A stretch of DNA of 64,000 bases from Carbonactinospora thermoautotrophica (GTDB lineage: Bacteria; Actinomycetota; Actinomycetes; Streptomycetales; Carbonactinosporaceae), in contig NZ_JYIJ01000009.1 of assembly GCF_001543895.1 (NCBI RefSeq), positions 1-64,000 on the forward strand, read 5' to 3'. This document shows positions 17,282 through 25,936 of the stretch, one piece after another (the stretch's first letter is position 1; each line of letters opens with the position of its first letter). The position numbers and the translations under genes were made by a program. The notes under the pieces were generated by a model. The model saw nothing but the letters and a program-made list of their open reading frames with translations, ran no database searches and was not told the DNA's origin.

Positions 17282-18121
17282 ATGACCGAGATCTACACCG
17301 TCGGCGAGGCCGTGGCTGTCACGGAGGAGTCCCGGGCGTTAGCCCGGTTCGCGACCCGGGGTGGGGGCGTGGTCACCGTCTACCTCGTCCGCAGGCAGTT
17401 GCCGGGCTACGAGCGTCACATGGAGAGCGCGTACTGGCGGTGTGACTGCGGCAACGGCAGCGACCTGGAGCCGCTGTGGCGCGCTAAGCGTCTGGCGCAC
17501 GAGCATGCCGAGGACTGCCGCGCCATCTCCGCCGACCTGGACACCCCACCGGCCACGTACGTGGCCGGCGTGCTCGACGGCATCTGCGACCGGCTGGGTG
17601 AGACGGTCCGGGAGCTGTGGGGGATCAACCAGGGCGTCGGCGACCTGGTCGAAGCGGTCAAGGGCGACCCCGAGGAGCGAGTCTGCGAGCGGCTGGTCCG
17701 CCAGATCGACGAGACACGGGTGGAGACCCGCAACGCCGACGCCAAGGCCGGGCTTTTGTTGGCGTTGGCCGGGCTGGCGGTCGCCAACCCCGACAAGCTC
17801 CCCCGCGGGGTGTTCGCTGCAGCCGGCCACGCGCTCGCCTACGCGGCGATCCTCCTCCTGCTGTGGGCGGTCCTGCCCCGCCTCGGGCCACGCCGCCGTC
17901 CGTTCGGGGCGCGCACCGACTTCCCCGGCTGGGCCCGCCGCACCACCGCCGGCGACGTGGAGTTCGACGTACGCGCCGGCTTCGCCAGCCCGCTCACGCT
18001 GGCCGAGCGGCTTCACGTCCTCGCCCGGCTCGCGGTGCGCAAGTACCGGCTCATCCAGGCCGCCGTCGTCATGCTCGCCGCGGCGGCCGCCCTGTACGGG
18101 ATCGCCGCCCTCCTGAGCTGA
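17282..18121 (+). CDS. Pycsar-effector-like membrane protein (DUF5706 type)
   Basis: A 279-residue protein. The C-terminal ~140 residues follow the PycTM/DUF5706 pattern: DETRVETRNADAKAGLLLAL leading into a membrane helix, a second helix (AYAAILLLLWAVLPRL), a polar loop, then LARLAVRKYRLIQAAVVMLA forming the last helix. Known PycTM effectors disrupt the membrane when a cyclic pyrimidine nucleotide made by PycC rises during phage infection. The N-terminal ~110 residues are different and carry a Cys/His set (WRCDCGNGS, HEHAEDC), perhaps a small metal site. No cyclase gene is next to it, so it may serve another purpose. ATG 17282 follows GGAAGGGAG. Confidence 0.7.
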   Translation: MTEIYTVGEAVAVTEESRALARFATRGGGVVTVYLVRRQLPGYERHMESAYWRCDCGNGSDLEPLWRAKRLAHEHAEDCRAISADLDTPPATYVAGVLDGICDRLGETVRELWGINQGVGDLVEAVKGDPEERVCERLVRQIDETRVETRNADAKAGLLLALAGLAVANPDKLPRGVFAAAGHALAYAAILLLLWAVLPRLGPRRRPFGARTDFPGWARRTTAGDVEFDVRAGFASPLTLAERLHVLARLAVRKYRLIQAAVVMLAAAAALYGIAALLS

Positions 18122-18130
18122 AACAGACGT

Positions 18131-18158
18131 GGGGCCGGGTGTTGGCGCGCCCGGCCCC
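18131..18158 (+). terminator. Stem-loop after the Pycsar-like gene
   Basis: GGGGCCGGG (18131-18139) pairs with CCCGGCCCC (18150-18158), about 10 bases after the stop codon. It ends the rightward transfer operon, facing the leftward regulator gene. Confidence 0.75.
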
Positions 18159-18292
18159 GCTTGGCGGTGGGGAGCTTGCACCTCCCCGCCGCCGAGGCGT
18201 AGCTGACAGCCACAGGTAGCCGGCCCCTGGGTCCGATAGCCAGGGAGCGGGGCGTCAGCCGACATACCGCCTGAGAGGAGATCGGGCCCGGG

Positions 18293-19645
18293 TCAGGCGA
18301 GGAGCACCGTGTGCAGGTGGTCGTCGACCTCCGCGACCCAGGGCTCGTGGCGCCAGGGATTGAGCGCTGATCGGACCTGGGAGATGCGTTGAGTGGCGAC
18401 CCTGCCGCGGGTGGCGGCGGTCAAGGAAATGCACTCGTGGAGGTCCTGGGCGGCGGTTTGGGGATCGCCGCCGCGGAGCCGTGCCAGGGCCAGGTCGGCG
18501 GTCACGATCGCGCGCTGCACGCGGTCGCGGGGTCGGGTGAGAGCGTCCCGGCAGCGTTCCAGGTGGGTCTGGGCCGAGTTGACGTGGCCAAGGTGCAGGC
18601 GGACCACGCCTTCGAAGCCTCCCAGCCGATCCTCGCTGAATCGGCCGCTGGCAGGGTCGCCGTTCGTGTCGGCGTCGGCGTGATGCCAGGCCAGTTTCAG
18701 CGCCGGCAGCGCGCGGCGGTCAGCGCCGGCGCGGGCCGCCATCTCCGCCTGCAGCGCCGCGGCCCGGGCGCGCATCAGGACACTGCTGCCGGCTGCGGCA
18801 TGCCGCGCAGCGGCATCGGCCAGGCGACGCGCGGCCTGCAGATCTGCGGTGGCGTAGTAGGTGACCATGGCGCGGCTGGTGAGGACCGCCGCGACCGTCC
18901 AGGGGTCGGGCAATTCGCCCGCCGCCTTGGTCGCCTGCCCGTACAACGCGACCGCGGCCTGGTCGTCACGCAGCTCGAACGCGACCCGCGCGGCGAGCGC
19001 GAACGCGTCCGCCGCGACCGCGGCCAGCTGCTGGCGCACCGGTGCGGGCTGCGCGCCTGCGCGTAGCCGGTGGCAGGACTCGACCAGCGGGGCGAGGCCG
19101 ACCTGCAGCCGGGCGAACGGCACCTGGCCCACCTGTCCGGCGAGGGTGGTCACCGCGTGCCCGAGCTGGACGAGACAGTCCTCGCCGACCCGATCGGGGT
19201 CGACCAAAGCGCCGGCCAGGTCAGCTTGCAGGGTGGGGCTGAGCCATGCCGGCAGGCTCGTCGACCGGCCGGTGTCGAAGGCCACGGTACGGGCGATCGT
19301 CTCGCTCAGCTCGCGCAGGCGATCCTCGCCGACGCCGAAGGCTGCGAGCGCCTCCAGCAGGTACGCAAAGTCGCTGCCCGATCCCAGCGCGACTCCGCCG
19401 GCGGGGCTCCGCGCGTACAGGTAACCGAGGAGTACCTGGTACCGCTCGTCGGGCCGGGTCGGCCGCGTAGGCGACTCCCACCGGCACACATTGCGGCGCA
19501 GATTCTCCAAGTCCGACCGGGCTATGGTGGTGAATCCCAACTGCGCGGCGGCGTCCCGTAACGCGCGGGTCAGATCGCGCCACGACCATCCGCGCCGGGT
19601 CCGCAGATCAGCCAAGGCCCGGGCGCCGCGATGCTTGTCCGTCAC
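18293..19645 (-). CDS. XRE-type HTH regulator with TPR-like C-terminal region
   Basis: A 450-residue regulator. The N-terminal ~70 residues form an XRE-like helix-turn-helix (ALADLRTRRGWSWRDLTRAL, ARSDLENLRRNVCRWESP). The rest is a superhelix of degenerate tetratricopeptide-like repeats (for example DDQAAVALYGQATKAAGELP, RAIVTADLALARLRGGD). Such HTH-TPR proteins are frequent in actinomycetes and usually sense a peptide or protein partner. It is in line with the SLOG gene and points away from the GT4/HprK operon, so it may control this cluster. Target unknown. Confidence 0.8.
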   Translation of the reverse strand: MTDKHRGARALADLRTRRGWSWRDLTRALRDAAAQLGFTTIARSDLENLRRNVCRWESPTRPTRPDERYQVLLGYLYARSPAGGVALGSGSDFAYLLEALAAFGVGEDRLRELSETIARTVAFDTGRSTSLPAWLSPTLQADLAGALVDPDRVGEDCLVQLGHAVTTLAGQVGQVPFARLQVGLAPLVESCHRLRAGAQPAPVRQQLAAVAADAFALAARVAFELRDDQAAVALYGQATKAAGELPDPWTVAAVLTSRAMVTYYATADLQAARRLADAAARHAAAGSSVLMRARAAALQAEMAARAGADRRALPALKLAWHHADADTNGDPASGRFSEDRLGGFEGVVRLHLGHVNSAQTHLERCRDALTRPRDRVQRAIVTADLALARLRGGDPQTAAQDLHECISLTAATRGRVATQRISQVRSALNPWRHEPWVAEVDDHLHTVLLA

Positions 19646-19741
19646 TTCTACCCCGCTGCGGTTTCCGGACAGAACGTTGCCGTCAGGGTAGTCCTGTGAA
19701 GCGGTTCGTGGCCCGGATATGCCGATCTGGTCGCTCGGTAT

Positions 19742-20209
19742 TCAGACGGGAATGATCAGCCGTGGCAGGCCCCGGCCCGCGCCGTAGTCCAGCGTGTACC
19801 AGGTGCCGCTGCCGGCGTCACTGGCGCTGTGGGGGAAGCCGATGACGAATTGCGACCGGTCGACCATCCACCGGTTCCGCGCGTGGTAGGAGGCTGCACA
19901 CAGCCCCGCTGGGTGCCGCAGCTCCACCAGCGCCTCTAGCCGGCCCGCCGCCCGCGCGGCCGCGACCGCCGCCTGGGCCTCAGCCGGCTGCGCGTCGAGG
20001 GTGACCGGGACAACCACGGTGATCGGGCACGTCGTGTGCTCGGCCAGCCAGCGCAGCGTCAACGTGTCGATGCCGACTGCTCCGCCGATGTACCAGCGCG
20101 GGCCCGACGCCGCCCACGGCCCCAGGTACTCGGCGAACAGCCGCTCGTACTCGGCAAGCGGCCGGTGCCCGGTCGACCGCGTCCCGGTGATCGTGATCGC
20201 GTGCGGCAC
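19742..20209 (-). CDS. SLOG-fold (DprA/LOG-like) nucleotide-binding protein
   Basis: A 155-residue Rossmann-like protein. AITITGTRSTGHRP opens the fold, and RWYIGGAVGIDTLTLRWL gives the GG-x-GID nucleotide-sensing loop seen in SLOG/DprA-type proteins. A conserved NRWMVDRSQFVIGF and a final beta-strand follow. SLOG proteins bind nucleotide-derived ligands or act as nucleotide-processing enzymes in many defence and signalling loci. It is 96 bp from the XRE-TPR gene on the same strand and divergent from the glycosyltransferase. Confidence 0.8.
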   Translation of the reverse strand: MPHAITITGTRSTGHRPLAEYERLFAEYLGPWAASGPRWYIGGAVGIDTLTLRWLAEHTTCPITVVVPVTLDAQPAEAQAAVAAARAAGRLEALVELRHPAGLCAASYHARNRWMVDRSQFVIGFPHSASDAGSGTWYTLDYGAGRGLPRLIIPV

Positions 20210-20670
20210 AAGCCTCTCTCCTCACGTGTTCCGCTCGCGACGACACCCCGCACCCTGCCACGACCCGCGCACTGTCGGCCACCCCGCGCCTGAAGCTTGT
20301 CGCCGGATGTCGCCTTCCCGGCTCCCATCGTGGGGACTTCACTCGAAGACGTGATCGCCACACGGCCGTCGACGTCCTCACCCCGGTACGCGACCCGCAC
20401 ACCTGCCACGGCCACCCTGCCGGCGAGGACGCCGTCGCCCGCCGCACCCCGTGGCGCGCTGCCCGGGCGACGCCCCACCACGCCCGGGCAGCACCCACTC
20501 CAGGGCTGTCCGCCGCAGTCATGCACTGGCCGCGAACGCTGCCCGCGGTTGTGTGCGGGCGTCCCAGGCTGACCCCGACAGCGGGGCGACCCGCGTCTGT
20601 CGTTCGGAAGGGGCGCCCTGCCGGCGCCTTCACTACCGAACTACCGACCCGCCACGTTGAGGAGGAACCC
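20210..20670. promoter_or_regulatory. Divergent intergenic region, SLOG / GT4
   Basis: About 460 bp between divergent genes, with no supported coding sequence. It should hold promoters for both directions. I see no clear -10/-35 pair. A good ribosome site, GAGGAGGAA, lies just before GTG 20671. Confidence 0.5.
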
Positions 20671-21912
20671 GTGCGGATCGTCATGGTGCTGGACACGCCG
20701 AACATCTGGGCCGGGGTTCCGGTCGCTGGCACGCCAGCACGCATGGCGCAACTCGCGCGGGCCCTGTCCGGGGCCGGCGCCGATGTCGTCTTCGTGTTAT
20801 GCGACAGGGGCATCACCGCGACGGCGTTAGCCGCGTGGCCGTTTAACGGACTGCTGGTGCATCCGGAGGTGCTGTACGGGCCGCCGCCGCTACTGGCCGA
20901 GCATCTGCGCCCGTACGCTCCCGATCTGCTGGTGGTCACCGACGCCGAGGCCGTGGCCACGAACGCCCGCGCGTGGGCTGATCTCCTCGGCTGCCGGTTG
21001 GTGTATGAGGCGCACGACGACGAGGCCGCGCTGTCCCGGTCGCTGGGCGAGCCGGCCGCGTTGACTGCCCGCCGTCGTGCCTGGCAGGAGGCCGCGGCCC
21101 GGGCCGCGGATTACGTCACCGTGCTGTCGGCCCGGGAAGCCGCGACGATGCGTGGCTACGGGGTGGACCCCGCGCGGCTGCTCGTCGCACCCAACGGCGT
21201 CGACCTGTCGGCGCGTACTCCATGGGGCCCGAATCCCCCCGCCCGGCGCCTGCTGTTCATAGGGAATCTGCACTACGCGCCGAACGCGCGAGCCGTGCAG
21301 CTGCTGGTGGAGCTGGTTGCCGCGCTGCGGGAGCGTGGCGTGGAGGTGTCCGCACGCGTGGTCGGCCGCGGGCCGGGTGACGTCACCCGACCCGCAGCGG
21401 GGGTGGAGTTCCGCGGGCCCGTAGTCGACCTGGACCCAGAGTTGGCGGACGTGACCGTGGCCGTGGCCCCACTGGTCGCGGGATCCGGGATGAAGATGAA
21501 GGTCCTGGACTACCTGGCGGCTGGGCTGCCGGTGCTGGCCACGAGCGAGGCCGTCAACGGCCTGCCGCCCGACTCACCGGGTGTCATCGTCTGCGACGAG
21601 CTCGATCGCTGGCCTGGCCTGGTCGCCGAGCTGTTGGACGACCCCGCCCGCCTGCAGACCCTCGGCGCGGCCGGCCGCGCCCGGCTGCGACCGGACCACG
21701 AATGGGCCGGCATCGCCGCGCGGGTCCTGGCCGCCTACCGCTCGTGGCTTGCCCTCCCGGCACCGCCGCGGCCACCTGCAGCACTCCCGCCTGGGGCTGG
21801 TGAGCCACGGTGGCTTGTGGAACACGCCCAGCAGCAGGCCCTCAAGACCCCTGCCCTGACGACCGCCCAGCCGGTGATTCACCTGCCGGCCGGCATCCCA
21901 CACCCCGCGTGA
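20671..21912 (+). CDS. GT4-family glycosyltransferase
   Basis: A 413-residue retaining glycosyltransferase of GT-B fold. The N-terminal acceptor domain starts RIVMVLDTPNIWAGVPVAGT. The C-terminal nucleotide-sugar domain has LLFIGNLHYAPNARAVQLLV, then VAPLVAGSGMKMKVLDYLAAGLPVLAT, where the E-x7-E region is replaced by the GMKMKVLDYLAAG form common in GT4. GTG 20671 follows a strong GAGGAGGAA. The last ~45 residues are Pro-rich. Its stop overlaps the HprK-like gene by one base, so both were once one operon. Sugar and acceptor unknown. Confidence 0.88.
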   Translation: MRIVMVLDTPNIWAGVPVAGTPARMAQLARALSGAGADVVFVLCDRGITATALAAWPFNGLLVHPEVLYGPPPLLAEHLRPYAPDLLVVTDAEAVATNARAWADLLGCRLVYEAHDDEAALSRSLGEPAALTARRRAWQEAAARAADYVTVLSAREAATMRGYGVDPARLLVAPNGVDLSARTPWGPNPPARRLLFIGNLHYAPNARAVQLLVELVAALRERGVEVSARVVGRGPGDVTRPAAGVEFRGPVVDLDPELADVTVAVAPLVAGSGMKMKVLDYLAAGLPVLATSEAVNGLPPDSPGVIVCDELDRWPGLVAELLDDPARLQTLGAAGRARLRPDHEWAGIAARVLAAYRSWLALPAPPRPPAALPPGAGEPRWLVEHAQQQALKTPALTTAQPVIHLPAGIPHPA

Positions 21913-22394
21913 TGAACCGCGACGGAACCATGCCCACCCGCCGGTACAACTGCCACGCCGTCGCATTGGACGTACACGCTCCCGACGCGGTGTTACGCGA
22001 GATCGACGTGTACTTCGCCGCGATGCCCGCCGCCCCGCGCCCACCCAATACCGTGCAGCTCACGCTCGTCCACAATGCCCGCGAGACGCGGCGCCGCCTG
22101 GAGCAACTGGCCCACCGTCCCCACGACGGTCACGCCCAGGGGCACCCCCAACTCGTCTACCGGCTGTGGCAGCGCGGGGACGGCGGCCGCCTCCTCGCAC
22201 CCACCACCGGGGACCCGCACCTGATCACGGTCGCTGCGGGGCCGCGCACGCTCCATCGCGACGTCGCGGTCCGGATCACCGCGGCCAGCTCGGCGACGCT
22301 CACCCGGACCGCGATCCGGGTCATGCGCCAGCTCATGATCCGGTACGCCGAACGAGAGGGAGCGGTCAGCGGCCACGCTGCCGCCGTCGTGCTA

Positions 22395-23557
22395 GTGCCT
22401 TGTCCAGGAAGGTTAATCATGTAACTGGTTGATCAGCTGCTGGGCTGGGAGGTGGGTGTGGCTCGTCCGCCGGATGTGTTCGTGCGGCCGCTCGCGATGG
22501 CGGAAGGGCGTCGTTTGCAGCGGATCTGCCGGACGGCGAGGGATCCGGTGAGGCTGCGGCGGGCGATGGTGGTGCTGGCCAGTGCGCAGGGTTGGCCGGT
22601 GCCGCAGATCGCGCGGCTGGCACAGACGTCGCAGCGGTATGTGCGGGGTGTGATCCACGATTTCAACGAGGTCGGGTTCGCCGCGCTGGACCCAAAATGG
22701 AGCGGGGGCAGGCCGAGGACGATTTCTGAGGCGGCCCGCGCTGAGATCTGCCTGATCGCCCGGTGCTGCCCCCGCGACGTGGGTTTGCCGTTCGGCGCCT
22801 GGAGCCTGAGCAAGCTGCGCGAGTACCTGATCGACCGGGGCGTGGTGGCCTCGATCAGCCGCGAGACGATCCGGATCATCCTGCGTGGGGCGGGGATCAG
22901 CTGGCAGGCGACCAAGACATGGAAGGCCTCGACCGATCCGGACTTCGCATCGAAGATGCGCCGGGTGCTTGCCCTGTACGATCATCCGCCCGAGGGCGGC
23001 CGGGTGGTCTGCGTCGATGAGTTCGGGCCGCTGAACCTGCGGCCGCGTCCTGGCCGGGGCTGGTACCCGGCTGGGCGTCCCGCCCGGATCCGCGCCACCT
23101 ACACCCGCACCCTGGGGGTGCGGCACATGCTTGCCGCGCTGGACCTGGCCACCGGCAAGATTTTCTACCGGATCCGCGACCGGAAACGCTGGCGGGAGTT
23201 CCTCGCGTTCTTGAAGGTGCTGCGCCGCCGCTGGCCAACCGAACGGCTCTACGTGGTCGTGGACAACTTCGCCCCGCACCGGCACCCGAAGGTGCGCGAG
23301 TGGGCCGTTGACCACGACGTGGAGCTGGTGTTCCTGCCGACCTACGCGTCCTGGCTGAACTGGATCGAGCCCGAGTTCACCGGCGTGCGCTACTTCGCGT
23401 TGAACGGTTCGGACTTCACCAGCCACGACCAGCAGAACGCCGCCATCGCCGCCTACCTCCGCTGGCGCAACCAGCACGCCGAACCCAAACGCGACTTCGC
23501 TGTCAGCTCCAAGATCCGCCAACCCGATTACGTGATCAACGTTGCTTGACGCGGCAC
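22395..23557 (+). mobile_element. IS630-family insertion sequence
   Basis: About 1.16 kb. Ends are imperfect inverted repeats of ~34 bp: left begins GTGCCTTGTCCAGGAAGG, right (complement) begins GTGCCGCGTCAAGCAACG, both continuing GTT(A/G)ATCA(T/C)GTAA. A TA dinucleotide flanks both ends (22393-22394 and 23558-23559), the IS630 target duplication, within CTAG. The transposase looks complete, so the element may be active. Confidence 0.92.
22452..23549 (+). CDS. IS630-family transposase
   Basis: A 365-residue DDE transposase. An N-terminal HTH (PVPQIARLAQTSQRYVRGVI) is followed by a linker and the catalytic core. The acidic triad is visible in VVCVDEFGPL, YVVVDNFAPH and SWLNWIEPEF. GTG 22452 is the longest start; GTG 22458 is an alternative. 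The gene is intact and its stop lies within the right inverted repeat. It transposes the element at TA. Confidence 0.93.
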   Translation: MGVARPPDVFVRPLAMAEGRRLQRICRTARDPVRLRRAMVVLASAQGWPVPQIARLAQTSQRYVRGVIHDFNEVGFAALDPKWSGGRPRTISEAARAEICLIARCCPRDVGLPFGAWSLSKLREYLIDRGVVASISRETIRIILRGAGISWQATKTWKASTDPDFASKMRRVLALYDHPPEGGRVVCVDEFGPLNLRPRPGRGWYPAGRPARIRATYTRTLGVRHMLAALDLATGKIFYRIRDRKRWREFLAFLKVLRRRWPTERLYVVVDNFAPHRHPKVREWAVDHDVELVFLPTYASWLNWIEPEFTGVRYFALNGSDFTSHDQQNAAIAAYLRWRNQHAEPKRDFAVSSKIRQPDYVINVA

Positions 23558-23575
23558 TAGCCGGATCCGCTCTAG

Positions 23576-24626
23576 ATGGTTGATGTGAATTTCGTTGCTG
23601 GTGGCGACACGCGTGGCGGGTAGGGGCGGAGAAGGCGGAGAGTGTCCAGGATCGGCGTTGCACACCCAACGTCGACCATGGGGGCCGCGTGGACGCCGAC
23701 CTGGACACTCTTCTGATCGCACTCTACGTGGCCTTGGAGGATCACATCATCCCGGCCAGACGGACACGCCGGGCCGGTCCGGGCCGCCGGCCAAAGGTCA
23801 CCGATGCCGAACTGGTGTGCCTGGCCGTGGCGCAGGCGCTGCTGCGCTACCCCGATGAGCATCACTGGCTACGTGCCGCACCCGCCCGGGTCGGGCACCT
23901 GTTCCCGCGGCTGTTGTCGCAACCGGAGTACAACCGCCGGCTCCGCGCCGCCGCTGACCTGATGGAAGACGCGCTGCGGTGGCTGGCCGACCACACCCCG
24001 GCCACCGCCGAACCGCTGCGGCTGATGGACGGCACACCGGTGCCCTGCGGCGCCTCCCGGACCACCGCGAGGCGCTCGAACCTGTTCGGCTGGGCCGGCT
24101 ACGGCCACGACACCTCCCACCACCGCTTCTACTGGGGTACCAGGCTGATGCTCCTGGTCACCGCCGAGGGCACCATCACCGGGTTCGGGCTGGCCAACCC
24201 CAAGCTGGTCGGCGAACGCCAGCAGGTGCTGGGCCTGCTCGCCCGCCGCAAGAACCTGCCGTCCCCAGGCAGCACGATCGTGTGTGACAAGGGCTTCGCC
24301 GGCCGAGACTTCGCCATCGCCCTGGCCGGCAAGGCCCTGACCGTGCTCCGCCCGGCCCGCAAGGACGAACCCGACCCGGGCATCTTCCCCCACTGGCTAC
24401 GCCAACGCGTCGAAGCGATCATCTGGACCTTGAAAGGCCAACTCCACCTCGAACACCACGGCGGGCGCATCCCCACCGGCCTGTGGGCCCGCATCGTGCA
24501 GCGTCTGCTCGCCCTCAACGCCGTGATCTGGCACAACTGGACCATAGGCGCACCAGTCAAGCGCTCCCTGATCCCCTACGACCACTGACCAAGGCCCTGA
24601 CCAGCCCACAAATTCACATCAACGAT
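23576..24626 (+). mobile_element. IS982-like insertion sequence
   Basis: About 1.05 kb. Inverted ends: GATGGTTGATGTGAATTT (from 23575) on the left, and the complement of the right end reads GATCGTTGATGTGAATTT. CTAG flanks both ends (23572-23575 and 24627-24630). Because CTAG is itself palindromic it may be target duplication or part of the repeat. The family is assigned from the transposase. Confidence 0.85.
23689..24588 (+). CDS. IS982-family transposase
   Basis: A 299-residue transposase. It opens MDADLDTLLIALYVALEDHI, with GRRPKVTDAELVCLAVAQAL, the start typical of actinomycete IS982-type proteins. LRLMDGTPVPCG and TIVCDKGFAGRDF supply the first two acidic residues of the DDE set, and an Arg/Glu-rich segment (RQRVEAIIWTLKGQLHLEHH) the third. 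The GTG at 23689 has little ribosome-site support but gives the family N-terminus. The gene is intact. Confidence 0.88.
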   Translation: MDADLDTLLIALYVALEDHIIPARRTRRAGPGRRPKVTDAELVCLAVAQALLRYPDEHHWLRAAPARVGHLFPRLLSQPEYNRRLRAAADLMEDALRWLADHTPATAEPLRLMDGTPVPCGASRTTARRSNLFGWAGYGHDTSHHRFYWGTRLMLLVTAEGTITGFGLANPKLVGERQQVLGLLARRKNLPSPGSTIVCDKGFAGRDFAIALAGKALTVLRPARKDEPDPGIFPHWLRQRVEAIIWTLKGQLHLEHHGGRIPTGLWARIVQRLLALNAVIWHNWTIGAPVKRSLIPYDH

Positions 24627-25234
24627 CTAGTGGTGGCCGGCCGGCCCGGGTCGGGCAAGACAACGGTGGCGCTGGGCACGGCCGCCCGGTACGGTGCGGC
24701 GCTGCTCGCCGGTGACCGAGTGATCTGTCACCCCGACCTCGCACGCGGCACCTGGCAGGTCATCGGCCTGCCGCTGGCGTGGCGTATCGCCCCCGGCACC
24801 GCCCGGTCCGTGCCGACGCTGGCCCACGCGCTCGCCGCGGGTCTGAACCCCCGCCGCGGCGAGGCCCTGGTGGACGGCAAGTACGAGCTGACCGGCGCGG
24901 AAACCGCCGGCCTGTTCGGCGTCCCCGTCCTACCTGTCGCCGCATTGGGTCGCGTCGTCGTCCTCGAACACGCCCCAGGGCAGGCGGTCAGCGTCACCGA
25001 GCTCGCCCCCGATGACCGGATGCCGGCACTCGCCGAGACCCTGTTCCACCCCGACGACCAGCTCTTTACCACCGACTGGCTGGGAGTTCACCCCCCGCTG
25101 ACGGGGGCGGCCGTCGCCGAACGCGCGGCCCGCCTCGCGCAGACGGTCCCGGTGTACCGGGTGACCTGGCCCGAGCCCGCAGCGCTGGCTGTACTGCCGG
25201 ACCTGCTGGTCGGCCTCCCAGCCGGCCTGACGCA

Positions 25235-25936
25235 ATGAACGGCGTGATCATCGCCGGTATCTCCGGGGCGGGGAAGACCACCCTGCACCGGGCCGTCATC
25301 GCCGCCCTGGCAGGTGCCGGCCGGGAAACCCTCCTGGCGTTCCCGCAGGCGATGACCACCACGGCGCACCTGCACCTGGCCGGCAACCCCGCCGCGCACG
25401 CCGCCGCACTCCTCGACTGGTTCCACGACGCCGTGGCATTCGCCGAGCGGGTCATGCACCAGGCCACCGCCGGGGGACTCCTCACCCACCCCCGCTACGG
25501 CCGCCACTGGACGCCCACGCTGGTGCTCGAGGGGTTCATCTTCGACATCCCGACCCACGGCTATCCGATTCCTCGCGCGGCCGTCCGGCCGCTGGAACGC
25601 CGACTTGCCGCGCTCGACGTCACCCTCGTGGTGCTGCGCGTGCCTCCGGATCACATCCAACGCCAGTGCGTGGAATCCACCCGCCGCCACCGCGGCGAAC
25701 GGTGGGCGGCCCACCTGGATCGGCTCGGTCGCAGCGACGCGGAGCGGGCCGCGCACTTCCGCCGCCGGCAAGACGATCTGCTGGCGTGGGTTGCCGACAC
25801 CCCGCTACCCGTCGTGCAGCTCGACACCTCACCGGGACGCTGGGACGACTACACGCGCCGTATCGTCGACCTGTTCACGCCGTCGCGCCACCCTCACGGG
25901 TCGGTGTCCAGCCACGCTGCGAACCGGGATCGGTAG
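25235..25936 (+). CDS. P-loop nucleotide kinase-like protein
   Basis: A 233-residue protein with an N-terminal P-loop GISGAGKTTLHRAV at residues ~7-20, followed by a thymidylate/adenylate-kinase-like layout: LVLEGFIFDIPTHG as the second strand, then LVVLRVPPDHIQRQCVESTRRHRGERW, a lid-like Arg-rich segment. Function not known; probably phosphorylates a small molecule or nucleotide. It overlaps the HprK-like gene by 4 bases and belongs to the GT4 operon. The HprK insertions may cut its transcription. Confidence 0.8.
   Translation: MNGVIIAGISGAGKTTLHRAVIAALAGAGRETLLAFPQAMTTTAHLHLAGNPAAHAAALLDWFHDAVAFAERVMHQATAGGLLTHPRYGRHWTPTLVLEGFIFDIPTHGYPIPRAAVRPLERRLAALDVTLVVLRVPPDHIQRQCVESTRRHRGERWAAHLDRLGRSDAERAAHFRRRQDDLLAWVADTPLPVVQLDTSPGRWDDYTRRIVDLFTPSRHPHGSVSSHAANRDR

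Larger units (their letters stand above)
21912..25238 (+). pseudogene. HprK-like kinase gene split by two insertion sequences
   Basis: Three parts rejoin into one 368-residue protein: 21912-22394, 23560-23571 and 24627-25238. Removing the IS630 element (TA duplicated) and the IS982-like element (CTAG duplicated) gives the reading AAVVLAGSALVVAGRPGSGKTT in frame. That restores the P-loop GRPGSGKTT, followed by ALLAGDRVI, as in HPr kinase-like proteins. In the present form the first part ends early and the P-loop half has no natural start, so the gene is inactive. It was the second gene of the GT4 operon and overlaps the next kinase gene by 4 bases. Both insertions hit CTAG sites 16 bp apart. 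Confidence 0.9.

Noticed and set aside
17282-18121. A complete Pycsar system
   Set aside because: No PycC-type cyclase gene is nearby; only the effector-like protein is present.
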